A DNA stretch of 37,557 nt from Candidatus Zixiibacteriota bacterium (lineage in GTDB: Bacteria; Zixibacteria; MSB-5A5; GN15; PGXB01), in the NCBI GenBank assembly GCA_026397505.1, contig JAPLUR010000120.1:1-37557 (forward strand). Reading direction: 5' to 3'. The translations under genes and the position numbers were made by a program. The notes under the pieces were generated by a model that was not told the origin of the DNA, did not search any database, and saw only the letters and a list, made by a program, of their open reading frames with translations. This document shows, piece by piece, positions 1 through 9,258 of this stretch. Position 1 is the first letter of the stretch. Each line of letters starts with the position of its first letter.

Positions 1-250
1 TGCACTTCACCCCTACGGGAAGCTCCTGGCTCAATCTGGTGGAAAGCTGGTTCTCGCAAATCACGCAGAAGCGCATCCGCCGTGGAACCTTTACCTCGGT
101 CAAACAACTAATCATAGCCATCAACGACTATATCAGAGACTATAACCGGAAACCGACCGTCTTTCGCTGGACCAAAAACGCAAATATGATCCTCCGAAAA
201 ATCGATCGCTGTAAAGAAGCGTTAGGGACACCACACTAGTAAATTACTAG
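1..250 (+). mobile_element. IS630-family insertion sequence, right end only
   Basis: The insertion sequence enters from the left edge. Its exact end is uncertain, but the junction must lie between the transposase stop (239) and about 255, where the minus-strand secreted gene again gives convincing protein sequence. The junction contains two direct copies of ACTAGTAA and the 10-bp palindrome TTACTAGTAA. IS630 elements duplicate a TA dinucleotide on insertion, and several TA steps are available here. The other end and the matching flank are outside the window. Confidence 0.6.
3..239 (+). CDS. IS630-family transposase, C-terminal fragment (cut by window edge)
   Basis: The reading frame is open from the left edge, so only the last ~78 codons of a DDE transposase are present. 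The SSWLNLVESWF block is the conserved region around the third catalytic acid (the Glu of LVES) in IS630/Tc1-mariner-type transposases. It is followed by the usual IS630 tail: a basic RRGTFTSV segment, a helix with NDYI, and an FRWTK motif. The stop codon TAG at 237-239 lies within about 15 bp of the probable element end, as is common for this family. The element truncates the secreted-protein gene on the opposite strand. Family assignment is confident; whether the copy is active cannot be judged because most of it lies outside the window. Confidence 0.85.
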   Translation, partial: HFTPTGSSWLNLVESWFSQITQKRIRRGTFTSVKQLIIAINDYIRDYNRKPTVFRWTKNANMILRKIDRCKEALGTPH

Positions 251-2366
251 TAACTGAGAATGCGGAAGGGTTGCTGGTTGTCAATTCGACCAGAGATAGA
301 CCCGATGTAACGCATCTGATCTCAACCTGCTGCTCGGCGGTATCACCCGGAATGATTTCGTCGAAAAGGAGCGAGTCAACGAGCCCAATGGGATTCAAAT
401 GCTGAGCAATTTCAAAAACGATTTTTTGACCGTCAGTCAATTCGTTCAAGGAATGCCCCACCAAAATCTTGAACCACCCTGCATAAAGAAAATCAAAATC
501 GCTGCCGTCACCGAAATCCATAGTGGGATAGGGGAGAGCTCCCGTTCCGGCGTCACCGGGACTATCACCGTCATAGTCGGAGTTCAGAACATAGAGATAT
601 TCGCGTCCACCCTGCGCGGTTGTATCCGGTCCCCAGGTGGAATCCATAACGGCGCTGCCGGTCCATTCGACAAAAGCGGCATTCAATTGTCGATTTTCTT
701 CGATATCCCATACGGTAAATGGTACCTGGCAATAGCCGCCGTAGGGATAGCCGGGGCGTATATATCTGTAGGCCCGTTGCGTAACTGTTCTGGAGAACCT
801 GATTTCAACAGTGTGGAATGAATCCGGCATTGTTTGCGGATTAAGATATCCTCCCCAGAAATTGAAACCATAGTCGGCGCTGTTATAAAAGTAATTTCCA
901 TTCCAGTTGACGCCGGTCAACCATCTCTGCCAAGAGGGTTGGAAGGTGACCCGCTTAAGTTTACGATAGTCGGTCTTCCAGATCTCGGCGGTATTGCACG
1001 GCACGTAATTTACTTCCTGCACAGGGCAGTTCGGATCCAGAATATTTCTTAATTTCGATAATGAATAAAAATGATTTTGCTCGGCATAAGCCCCAATCTT
1101 CAGTACTACCTGCTGGCTGTCTCCAGGGTGGAAAGTGAAGGGGCCAAAGTTAGCCATCAGTCTCTTGTCTGCGGGACTATTATCAAGCCACCCCTGGCCG
1201 GTGATCGGATTTCCGGCGTAGGGAAAAGCAGTGGGGTCGCCGGTGTTGGGATCAATATATGGTTCGCCGGTCATAACGGCATCGAGGCCCTTCATATAAC
1301 CATAAAGCTGCTCCGGGACATCTGGATCGATGCCGTTTATATACCTATTGAAGGATGACATGCCGATATTCTTATATCCCGGCATTGGATGGCCATCAAA
1401 CATGGCGGTACTGGTCGGCGAGGGAACCACCGGGCCGTAGAGAACCTTGCCAACCCAGGCGGCGGGAACGTCACCATACACGGCATCATAAGCATCAGCA
1501 TTGTAGGCAAAGAAGAGGTCGTAGGTTGTGTCGCATCCCACCAGATCGTCGGTGGAGCCTCCAACGTCAGGATCCGCCCAGTACGAAAAATAAAAGCTGT
1601 CGATAACATTGGGGCCACGGTTATAAAGTTTGTATTTCAGGTATACGACATTCTCTTCGCCCGGTATTTCCGATCCCCAGACTGTCTGATACACTTCCAC
1701 GCCCAGCGGCAGGGTCCCGCCTCCATAGCTGTAATTTTGATGTGAGCCACCATCATTGTAAACGCACCAGAGAGTCTGCTGACCCAGAAGCAGGGGATTG
1801 CCGGAAATATCCAACGGGGCGCCGTCTAACACCGCCTCATCTTTCCAGAGCTGCCAATCGTTGAAGTGACGGGTCGAGTCTTGAATGGCGCAGGAAGGTT
1901 TGCTTGGGCTAAGCCAGGCGGCGCTGTCGTGGTCGATTTTGTAAACTTTGAAACGGGAAATATCAGGCAGGGCCATGCCGTTGGAACCGGCCGGCCCCCG
2001 GAAGAACTCCTCTATTCCGTAAGCGCTGACTGCCGTTCGAATCTGGCCGTTGACCTTGCCCCCCAGCATGATGCCGGATGCGAAAAGAACCGTTTTTTTC
2101 AAGTTTCCGCTTGTAATATCGCCGCAGTTTCCGGTGTAAGGATAATATAAACCCGGAACCTGTCCAAATGACATTTGGATATCATAACCGAAGCTGCCCC
2201 TATTGGATGCAAAGGTCAGAAGGTTATTGGCATCAAAATATGATTCAAAATCATCCTGCCGGATGATAGTTTGTTCCCCGTTATTAAGGGTTTGGGATGG
2301 CGGAAGGGCAAATGCCGAAATAGCCGCCAGAAGAATTGAGACGGTTAGCAAATAAGGACGCCACAT
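222..2366 (-). CDS. Large secreted protein, C terminus cut off by IS630 insertion
   Basis: The ORF starts with a Sec signal peptide (hydrophobic core about residues 5-20, ending near AFALP) behind a good ribosome site (GGGAGG, 6 nt before ATG) and a strong promoter at 2454-2481. The body is rich in Tyr, Gly, Asp and Pro like extracellular proteins of FCB bacteria; I recognise no enzyme domain. Near the end, a segment around DTAEQQVEI...TTSNPSAFSVT looks like the first strands of an Ig-like (ASH-type) domain. It stops abruptly: the last seven residues, NLLVWCP, are read through the IS junction and are not native. A type IX sorting domain would normally follow, so the product is probably not exported correctly and the gene may be non-functional. 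Confidence 0.75.
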   Translation of the reverse strand: MWRPYLLTVSILLAAISAFALPPSQTLNNGEQTIIRQDDFESYFDANNLLTFASNRGSFGYDIQMSFGQVPGLYYPYTGNCGDITSGNLKKTVLFASGIMLGGKVNGQIRTAVSAYGIEEFFRGPAGSNGMALPDISRFKVYKIDHDSAAWLSPSKPSCAIQDSTRHFNDWQLWKDEAVLDGAPLDISGNPLLLGQQTLWCVYNDGGSHQNYSYGGGTLPLGVEVYQTVWGSEIPGEENVVYLKYKLYNRGPNVIDSFYFSYWADPDVGGSTDDLVGCDTTYDLFFAYNADAYDAVYGDVPAAWVGKVLYGPVVPSPTSTAMFDGHPMPGYKNIGMSSFNRYINGIDPDVPEQLYGYMKGLDAVMTGEPYIDPNTGDPTAFPYAGNPITGQGWLDNSPADKRLMANFGPFTFHPGDSQQVVLKIGAYAEQNHFYSLSKLRNILDPNCPVQEVNYVPCNTAEIWKTDYRKLKRVTFQPSWQRWLTGVNWNGNYFYNSADYGFNFWGGYLNPQTMPDSFHTVEIRFSRTVTQRAYRYIRPGYPYGGYCQVPFTVWDIEENRQLNAAFVEWTGSAVMDSTWGPDTTAQGGREYLYVLNSDYDGDSPGDAGTGALPYPTMDFGDGSDFDFLYAGWFKILVGHSLNELTDGQKIVFEIAQHLNPIGLVDSLLFDEIIPGDTAEQQVEIRCVTSGLSLVELTTSNPSAFSVTSNLLVWCP

Positions 2367-2453
2367 GATTACCTCCCATGCATGGCGAGTAGATTCACAC
2401 GATTCGACAAGTAATAAGAAATTCGGTGCCAGCGAAACTGTATATTTGTCAAA

Positions 2454-2481
2454 AATATAAGCAAACTCCCATTTTTGTCAA
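2454..2481 (-). promoter_or_regulatory. Sigma70-like promoter of the truncated secreted-protein gene
   Basis: On the minus strand a consensus -35 TTGACA (2481-2476) is followed by a 16-bp spacer and a -10 TATATT (2459-2454). It lies about 90 bp upstream of the start codon at 2366 and downstream of the M16 operon terminator, so the gene can be transcribed on its own. Confidence 0.6.
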
Positions 2482-2513
2482 GGAATAATTTAAACTCACG
2501 GGTTTTGACAGAA

Positions 2514-2539
2514 GAAGGGCTGTCGGAAAACAGCCCTTC
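2514..2539 (-). terminator. Stem-loop terminator after the M16 operon
   Basis: A perfect 10-bp inverted repeat, GAAGGGCTGT / ACAGCCCTTC with a 6-nt loop, begins about 20 bp after the M16 stop codon. The T-tract is weak on both strands, so it may act with Rho or mainly stabilise the mRNA 3' end. Confidence 0.55.
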
Positions 2540-2559
2540 AATCTGCAAATTATAAGATA

Positions 2560-3963
2560 CTATTTGATTTCTATCGGGAAATCGGTCACCGGGCCGAATG
2601 TATCGGGTGGTTTGTCAAACAGAGTCTTATTCCCGGTAATCACAATGGCCATTTTCTGCGGGTCAAGGTATTTGGCCGCAACCTGACGGCAATCCTCAAG
2701 GGTGACCGCCTGGTATGACTCCAAATCTCTTTTCAGTTGGTCGGGCGGAAAGCCGTTCAATTCGAGATAGGCCTTGGCGTTGACAATCTGGTCGGGCGTG
2801 ACATAGTTGAAAATGAAACCGTTCATCATTGACTCTTTTGCCATGTCCATTTCTTCCTGGGTGATGCCGCTATCTTTAACCTTCTTGATAATATCAAGCA
2901 TCATCTGAGTCGCCTGCCCCATCGCCTCGGCTTTGGTCATGCAGAAAGCAAAGAAAGTCCCCATGTCTGGGCGATGGATCGCGTAACTTGCCACCGAGTA
3001 AGCCAGGCCGGCCGTGGTGCGCACCTCGCCGGTCAGCCGCGAGGTGAATCCCCCGCCGCCAAGGGCGAAATTGAGTATATCCATGGCGTAGCGATCGGGA
3101 TTTTTGTCGTTCATGCAGAGATGTCCCATTCGTACCTGTGCCTGATTGATATCTTTCTCGGCATAGTAAACACCCGGTTTGTACTGCATGACCGCCTGCG
3201 GCGGAAGCGGAATAACCCGGTTTCCCTTCGGCCAGTCGCCGAAATATTTCTTCACCAGGCTTTTAACTTCATCCAGCGTCATATCGCCGGAGATCGCCAT
3301 GATGCAGTTGTCGGGATTATAGTAATTCCGATATTGCTCCAGTATTGCCTCGCGGTTGATATTTCCTATCGAGGCCATCGTGGGAAACTGCCCGTAGGGA
3401 TGCCCGGCATAGACAGTCTGATAAAATACTCGCCGCGTCAGTTGCGAGGGATCGTCATTCTGCCGCAGGATTTCATCCTTCTTGTTGGACAGCTCCATGG
3501 CGATCTTGGCCGTGTCGAACCCCGGCCGGCGCATCATATCGGATAATATCTCCAGGCCGAGATTGACATCTTTTTTCAAGCCGCGTAAATCGAGAATGAG
3601 ATAATCGAAAGTGGCCCCGCTGGTGATATTGGCGCCGACAAAATCCAGATCCTGATCAACCTGGTCGGGGGTACGTTTCCCGGCTCCGCCGGTGCGGAGA
3701 AGGCGGGCGGTCAGCTCGGTGAGGCCGGATTTATCGGCCGGGTCATAGGCAGTTCCTCCTTTGAACAGCATGCCGGCGGTGAAGACCGGGAGTTCCTTAT
3801 TCTCAAGGAAATAGACGACCATGCCGTTATCGGTGGTGAATCGAACCGGCTCGGCCGGCTCAAACTTGAGCGGCGGGAATTTCATGTCGCGCGGATTGAC
3901 GGCATTGACGGTCGAGTTCAACAGCAGGGCCAGAGCCGCGAAGATCAGAGTCAGTTTTTTCAT
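2560..3963 (-). CDS. M16 family peptidase-like protein, non-catalytic subunit
   Basis: This is a 467-residue M16 (pitrilysin/processing-peptidase) fold protein with a signal peptide (residues 1-21). The zinc-binding HxxEH motif is replaced by LTELT at about residues 81-85, so it cannot bind catalytic zinc in the usual way. The glycine-rich stretch GGGGFTSRL...GLAYSV is present; it carries the Arg/Tyr substrate-binding pair typical of the partner subunit in two-component M16 proteases. Its ATG overlaps the stop of the upstream active paralogue by 4 bp (ATGA), which favours coupled translation and equal amounts. By family knowledge the pair should form a periplasmic heterodimer that cleaves unfolded peptides; the substrate is unknown. 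Confidence 0.88.
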   Translation of the reverse strand: MKKLTLIFAALALLLNSTVNAVNPRDMKFPPLKFEPAEPVRFTTDNGMVVYFLENKELPVFTAGMLFKGGTAYDPADKSGLTELTARLLRTGGAGKRTPDQVDQDLDFVGANITSGATFDYLILDLRGLKKDVNLGLEILSDMMRRPGFDTAKIAMELSNKKDEILRQNDDPSQLTRRVFYQTVYAGHPYGQFPTMASIGNINREAILEQYRNYYNPDNCIMAISGDMTLDEVKSLVKKYFGDWPKGNRVIPLPPQAVMQYKPGVYYAEKDINQAQVRMGHLCMNDKNPDRYAMDILNFALGGGGFTSRLTGEVRTTAGLAYSVASYAIHRPDMGTFFAFCMTKAEAMGQATQMMLDIIKKVKDSGITQEEMDMAKESMMNGFIFNYVTPDQIVNAKAYLELNGFPPDQLKRDLESYQAVTLEDCRQVAAKYLDPQKMAIVITGNKTLFDKPPDTFGPVTDFPIEIK

Positions 3964-5504
3964 TGGGCATCTCCTGTCTGCTTGGGAATAAGCGTCGCCA
4001 CCGTCCGATTTTCCTTAGTGAAGTATTTTTTGGCGGTACTCATGATATCATTGGCCGTCACGGCCTTGAGGTTGCTGCGGAATTTTAGGAGATAATGCCA
4101 ATCTTGGGCCATATTCTGAGCGACCGCTAGTTTGTCGGCCAGGCCCAGATTGGAATAGAAGCCCCAGACAAATTCGGCATCGATACGATTCTTGATTTTG
4201 GTCAACTCCTTATCGTCAACGGGAGCGGCCGCGAGTTTATTCAACTCAGCATAAATTTCCTTTTCGACATCGGCCGTACTGATCCCCTCTTTAGGATAGG
4301 CATAGATTGTAAAAATTCCGGGGAAATTGTCACCCAGCTCGGCGCCGGGGAAATAACCGGCCGAAATGTCAAGACAGATCTGCTTTTCGAGCACCAGAGT
4401 TTTATACAAACGTGAGGTGCGGCCATCAGCCAGCAGGCGGTTTATTACCTGGAACGCCGGCTGTTCCGGCGAATCAAATGCGGTCATATGATAGGCAATA
4501 AAGACCGTCGGCGAAGATTCAAAAACTACTTCGACACGGCGCTCGCCGGGTTGATCCGGCTCGACAGTATAGATTGGTTCAGGTTCCGGTCCGCCCGGCA
4601 TATCGCCGAAATATTTCTCGGCCAGCATTTTTACTTCCTCGGTTTTGACATCGCCCACGACCGCCACCGTTATTCTTTTTGGGATATAATAGGTCTTGAA
4701 AAAGTCGGCCAGATCATTCCGGCTAAGGTTAAGGACTTCCGATTGCCATTCCCAGAAAAGGCGATAGGGATGGGCAATAAAGGAGGCGCCGATCAGTTGC
4801 TCCATCATCTTACTATCGGCGCTGTTCTCCACCGATCCGCGACGCTCCTCACCGACCACATCGCGCTCGGGAAAAAACTCGCGGAAAGCCGGATATTTCA
4901 TCCGATCCGATTCCATGTTGAACCAGAGCTCAAGACGGTTGGCGGGAAGCGAGACATAGTACTGCGTTCGGTCATAGCCGGTGTTGGCATTGAATTCCCC
5001 CGCTCCGTTGCGGGTGTAAATCCGATCGAACTCATTCTGTAATACATACCGGGAACTTTGCGCGCTGAGCGAATCGAGCACTACTTTCAGGCTATCGATA
5101 TATTTCAAATGCAGATCCAAGTTCTCCGGATGATTAATCTTGATATAGCGGGCCTGCCGCCGGGCCTCATCGATTTTGGCCCAGACCGAATCCTCTTTGA
5201 CCATCAGCGCCGACTCGGCCGGGTAGTCGGTCGTTCCGACTGTCTGCGACCCTTTGAACATCATATGTTCCAGAAGATGGGCCGAGCCGATATTGCCGGT
5301 TTTCTCGTAGGCGGAGCCGACCGCTACGGTGATAAATCCGGAAAAGACCGGCGAGGTGTGACGTTCCACGACCAGGAAAGTCATCCCATTGGCAATCGTA
5401 AACTCGTTGACCGGAAACTGCATTGAATCCTGCGCCATGCCGATGACAGGCAGGGCCAGTCCGATCATTAGTATAAGAGTGACAAATAATAAAGGTTTCT
5501 TCAT
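3960..5504 (-). CDS. M16 family zinc metallopeptidase, catalytic subunit
   Basis: A 514-residue protein with an N-terminal signal peptide (about residues 1-24, ending GMAQD). The inverted zinc motif HLLEH is at residues 76-80, with the family's FKGS(Q)T sequence just after it, and the downstream Glu ligand is expected in the VVGEERR segment. Compared with ordinary M16B enzymes there is a Lys/Glu/Arg-rich helical insertion of roughly 80 residues between the HxxEH motif and the NAxTxYDRT segment, similar to other long bacterial M16 subunits. It overlaps arsC upstream and the inactive M16 partner downstream by 4 bp each, so all three are probably one transcript. Likely location is the periplasm. 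Confidence 0.92.
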   Translation of the reverse strand: MKKPLLFVTLILMIGLALPVIGMAQDSMQFPVNEFTIANGMTFLVVERHTSPVFSGFITVAVGSAYEKTGNIGSAHLLEHMMFKGSQTVGTTDYPAESALMVKEDSVWAKIDEARRQARYIKINHPENLDLHLKYIDSLKVVLDSLSAQSSRYVLQNEFDRIYTRNGAGEFNANTGYDRTQYYVSLPANRLELWFNMESDRMKYPAFREFFPERDVVGEERRGSVENSADSKMMEQLIGASFIAHPYRLFWEWQSEVLNLSRNDLADFFKTYYIPKRITVAVVGDVKTEEVKMLAEKYFGDMPGGPEPEPIYTVEPDQPGERRVEVVFESSPTVFIAYHMTAFDSPEQPAFQVINRLLADGRTSRLYKTLVLEKQICLDISAGYFPGAELGDNFPGIFTIYAYPKEGISTADVEKEIYAELNKLAAAPVDDKELTKIKNRIDAEFVWGFYSNLGLADKLAVAQNMAQDWHYLLKFRSNLKAVTANDIMSTAKKYFTKENRTVATLIPKQTGDAQ

Positions 5505-5926
5505 ATCTCTCCTTTTTCTATTTGGAGGAAAAGTTTCTCTACATATCGTTTAATTTCATCCCTTACTCGGGCAAATTCGCGGCGGCGGTCTTCTTCGGAA
5601 ATATAAAGAATATCGGGATTTTCGATATCCCAGTGGAAATGCTTTACTTTTGGCGGAACGGCGGGGCAGCGATCGCGGGCCGAGCCGCAGAGAGTAATAA
5701 AGTAGTCGCACCACTCAACCATCGCCGGATTCAGCATATCCGAGGTCTGATCGGAGATATCGATGCCGGCTTCCTTCATCGTCTTAACGGTCATCGGATG
5801 AATGCCGGTGGGGAAGAGTCCGGCCGATTTAATCCGGAATCTCCCGTTGGAAAAGTACCGTGCAAATCCCTCGGCCATCTGGCTGCGGCAGGAATTCCCG
5901 GTGCAAACAAAAAGAATATTTATCAT
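5501..5926 (-). CDS. arsC: Arsenate reductase, thioredoxin-coupled (LMW phosphatase fold)
   Basis: 141 residues, the normal length for the pI258-type ArsC family. The phosphate-binding loop C8-TGNSC-R14 sits at the N terminus, with Cys8 as nucleophile. The redox relay cysteines Cys80 and Cys87 lie in LCGSARDRCP, which separates arsenate reductases from plain low-molecular-weight tyrosine phosphatases. The acid Asp is probably Asp100 (HWDIENP). The reaction reduces As(V) to As(III), with the final disulfide recycled by thioredoxin. No arsB/acr3 or arsR gene is nearby, so this copy may be a housekeeping gene rather than part of a resistance operon. It follows the restriction-modification gene by 60 bp and overlaps the M16 gene by 4 bp. 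Confidence 0.88.
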   Translation of the reverse strand: MINILFVCTGNSCRSQMAEGFARYFSNGRFRIKSAGLFPTGIHPMTVKTMKEAGIDISDQTSDMLNPAMVEWCDYFITLCGSARDRCPAVPPKVKHFHWDIENPDILYISEEDRRREFARVRDEIKRYVEKLFLQIEKGEI

Positions 5927-5986
5927 ACAATCTTACTTTGATACGGAATCGCCCAATGTTTAGTTTCCTGGATTGGATAGACTGGA

Positions 5987-8900
5987 TTATTCTTTGTATC
6001 TATCACCCGACACCCAGCGTTTGTGGGGGATTCTTTTGGTTGGTGCGCCCGGAGGTGTGGTGACTATGATTTTATTAAGGGGGTGTGATTTTATTCGTTT
6101 CTTAATATATGCCACGTCCGCTTTGGTCAGCGACTTAGTGTTATCGAAAATGATTTCGTCGAGTTCTTCCTCTTTTTCGTGGAGTTTGTCAAGAAGCAGC
6201 GGCTTTTCATCGAACCACGCCTGCATTTTTTCCAAAGCGAAAAGGAGAATCTCTTTGTCAGCGGGAATAGGAAATCGCTCCAGATAGCCCTTGGACAGTT
6301 CTGGGGCATCAATCAATTCGGAGTAAGATAAGATAAACTGAAGGGTTATTGGATCGCCCTTAATTAATCCCATTTTTTCACCACCGACAAGATTCCCCGA
6401 AATATCTAAAGAAGCCCGCATGGTAGCAATGGGCTCAATATATCCGCTCAGATCTGAATTCGGCAGTAGTCCAAAAGGAATGGTCTTTACATCCGTAATT
6501 TTATTTATGTCGCTTAATAACCGTATGTCTCCATCGAGAATCTTCATTGATATCCGGGCAAATTCCTCATTTAACTTAGCATATGTTGATTTCTGTACAG
6601 CTTTCCAAAGATGCGGGTCCAAGGGGAGGCGGTCGATTACTCGGCTATACATCGTCGAATAGAATTCCTGGACAACGCCGGAACGCAATATTAATGCGGC
6701 ACTAAATCTATTAAGATTGTTGTTCAATAGGCATATTAGCATATCATAATCAATTTTGAGACCTTTCGTTGGACGAACGATCATCACAGTATTCCTGCAA
6801 GCGAACTGCTTATTGTCAAATCCGAGCAGATTTTCCACAAGAGCGGCTTGGATTGTTCTTGATATGCGTGGTAGCAGTACAACCGGCGGCGCAAAAAATT
6901 CAGGCGGTTTAAAATCGGAAATAAGCTCCTTCATATAATTAAGATATCGCCCTTGCCATCTAATCACCCAATTTCTTAATTCTCGGCCATCAAGAAGCGG
7001 GACTGGATTCTCAAACTCATCTGCATTGTCAGAGATCATTTTCTGTCCTTGCGCCTTATCACGCAAAGCTAGACCATAATTTGCCTCGAAAATTCGCTCT
7101 CCTTGAAACAATTTTGAGAATATAACTAAATCCTCTTTTTGAATCTCCACGCGCCACGAATTATCCAAGTCTTTTGTTAAGTCAAGCCAATCCTTCTGTC
7201 GCACCGTACTGGCAGGCCGCTTTCGTTTCAAATCAGCAATATCTTCCAAATCATTTATAATTTCCACTTCCGATTTCGGCGTGACATCTGACTTCTTCAC
7301 GACAACAATAATGGGATTTGTCGAAGCTTCAAATACTCTGATACTTTCGAGGGAGACCGCTTTTTCAATTTGATATTGGGCAATGAATTGCCGTACCTTC
7401 TCGCTGGCGCCCGAATCGGCAATACCCAGCGATACGATTATGCCCATTCTGCCGCCGTTTTCAAGATAATCAATGCCTTTTCGGAGGAAGAAGGTATACA
7501 GGTCGGTATTGCCTTTAGCCACATCGGCGAAAGTTTCTTTATAGAGATTTCGGTAATCCTCGGGAAGCCGTTCGTTACGGACATAGGGGGGATTGCCGAC
7601 CACCCATTTGAACGTGCCCAAATCTTCGGTTATCTCAAAGCTCTGTACAAATTCAGCCGTCCTATCTTCATGAAACAATTCCAGTGCCTCTGCCGCCGGT
7701 GGCATAGAGACTAATGAGTCGGTCGTATATATGGGGATCCGTTTAAGCTCAAAGCTGGGCAGCTTCTCTTTGGCCTCAAGATAAGTCTCAAGAATGACAA
7801 AGAGCATATTCATTTCAGCGATATGAGTAGCAAAGGGGTTAATATCGAGACCAACAATATCCTGTAATGCCTCCAGGCGGAGGTCGGGGCCTATCCCTTT
7901 CTTCTTTAATTGCTCCAGACGCATCCGGGCTGCCGGCACAAGAAAGCCGCCGGAGCCGCATGCAAAATCCAATAATTTGCCTTCACCGGGGTAACCGACC
8001 GACCTGAGAATATACTCGGCGATTTCCGGCGGGGTGTAAAATTCACCAAGGCGCTTCCTCTTTTCAGCCGGCAGGTATTCCTGATAAAGGTCGGCCAGGC
8101 AATTTGAGTCGATACGCGAAAGATCGAAGGAATTCAACAGGTAGAAAATATCTTCCAGAAGATTATTAAGGTCGCCGTCACTATCAATGTACCAATCGAA
8201 GATATTGGCTTCAAAAAAATGCGAATAGATTTCGCCGGTATCTTTGAAGGCGATACGCAGCAGCTCTTGATATTTATCTTTGAGATTCGTTACGAATTTT
8301 CTCCAGGCATGTATTCCACTGTTGGAAATCTTCCTTTCCACCAGTTTCTTGTCTTCGGCAATGCGGATGAAAAGAATGCGATTCAAAGCCGCGTATGCAA
8401 CGTCAGTACAATATATCTCTCTGATTTCATCTTCCCGTTTCTTAAGATCACTGGAAGGCGATTTGGAAAAGGGCTGGAAATGCGAAAATATCTTATAGGA
8501 ATTATCGAATATCTCACGGGCCACCTTATATTTCTTATTTAAAAGCTGCTTGATCTGTATATACTGCCTGTGGCGGCGTTCATAAAATTCGGGCTTAACC
8601 CCGTTTTTCTGCAAAGCGTTGAAAGCCGCATCAAGCGGATCCAACTTTCGGCGATATTCTGCATATTCCAGTTTATATCCTGCAAAAGCCAATTCCACAT
8701 ATTTGATAAGGCGGTCAGAAGAATATCGTAGAATCTTGATCAATTTGTCCAGGTTGGGTTGGTTCTGGCTGTCCACTTTAATCGAACCGCGCCTTAATTG
8801 TCCTTCTCGGAACTTTGCGAGGTTTTTCCTGTTAGTTAAGTACTGCGCATGTAACGTCTGGAAAAAGGCGTCCTCGGTAATTACGGGATCCAAAATCTCC

Positions 8901-9256
8901 AATTCCGTTATGAAACCTCCGAAAGGATCTAATATTCTTATTCGTTGCTTTGAAGCAAGCATCACATATTGTTCGCCGCCCTCCAAATATCCAAGGGCCT
9001 GATCAAGAGTCTTCTGGGAATCAATACTCCTATCTGTTGTCTTTGTCTCCACGATAAAATAGGGAATGAGATTTTCCGAAATTATCCTGAGGTCTGTTCT
9101 GTCTCTTTCGAACTTAACTTGGCTTTCTTTGTATCCCAACCCTTTTAAAAATAGATATCCTCTAAGCGCTACGCGCCATTCATATTCATTCGCTTTCGGA
9201 TTGTCGTCTAACCACTTTCTATAATCAGATTGCCACTTCTTCAGCTTTTCGACCAT
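5987..9256 (-). CDS. Type IIG restriction-modification enzyme (Eco57I-like)
   Basis: One 1089-residue polypeptide appears to hold nuclease, methylase and target recognition. The N terminus has a PD-(D/E)xK-like site: Asp55 and the strand leading to E70-T-K72, in a domain like type I HsdR N termini. The helical middle leads to LGEFYTPPEIA (about 403-413). The SAM motif DFACGSGGF (430-438) and catalytic NPPY (555-558) mark an N6-adenine methylase. The C-terminal ~450 residues are a TaqI/Eco57I-type specificity region. I chose the ATG at 9254-9256, not one 24 bp upstream: it has GGGAG 7 nt before it and starts 2 bp after the secA stop. No separate methylase or specificity gene is adjacent. The target sequence cannot be read from the protein. 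Confidence 0.88.
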   Translation of the reverse strand: MVEKLKKWQSDYRKWLDDNPKANEYEWRVALRGYLFLKGLGYKESQVKFERDRTDLRIISENLIPYFIVETKTTDRSIDSQKTLDQALGYLEGGEQYVMLASKQRIRILDPFGGFITELEILDPVITEDAFFQTLHAQYLTNRKNLAKFREGQLRRGSIKVDSQNQPNLDKLIKILRYSSDRLIKYVELAFAGYKLEYAEYRRKLDPLDAAFNALQKNGVKPEFYERRHRQYIQIKQLLNKKYKVAREIFDNSYKIFSHFQPFSKSPSSDLKKREDEIREIYCTDVAYAALNRILFIRIAEDKKLVERKISNSGIHAWRKFVTNLKDKYQELLRIAFKDTGEIYSHFFEANIFDWYIDSDGDLNNLLEDIFYLLNSFDLSRIDSNCLADLYQEYLPAEKRKRLGEFYTPPEIAEYILRSVGYPGEGKLLDFACGSGGFLVPAARMRLEQLKKKGIGPDLRLEALQDIVGLDINPFATHIAEMNMLFVILETYLEAKEKLPSFELKRIPIYTTDSLVSMPPAAEALELFHEDRTAEFVQSFEITEDLGTFKWVVGNPPYVRNERLPEDYRNLYKETFADVAKGNTDLYTFFLRKGIDYLENGGRMGIIVSLGIADSGASEKVRQFIAQYQIEKAVSLESIRVFEASTNPIIVVVKKSDVTPKSEVEIINDLEDIADLKRKRPASTVRQKDWLDLTKDLDNSWRVEIQKEDLVIFSKLFQGERIFEANYGLALRDKAQGQKMISDNADEFENPVPLLDGRELRNWVIRWQGRYLNYMKELISDFKPPEFFAPPVVLLPRISRTIQAALVENLLGFDNKQFACRNTVMIVRPTKGLKIDYDMLICLLNNNLNRFSAALILRSGVVQEFYSTMYSRVIDRLPLDPHLWKAVQKSTYAKLNEEFARISMKILDGDIRLLSDINKITDVKTIPFGLLPNSDLSGYIEPIATMRASLDISGNLVGGEKMGLIKGDPITLQFILSYSELIDAPELSKGYLERFPIPADKEILLFALEKMQAWFDEKPLLLDKLHEKEEELDEIIFDNTKSLTKADVAYIKKRIKSHPLNKIIVTTPPGAPTKRIPHKRWVSGDRYKE

Positions 9257-9258
9257 TT

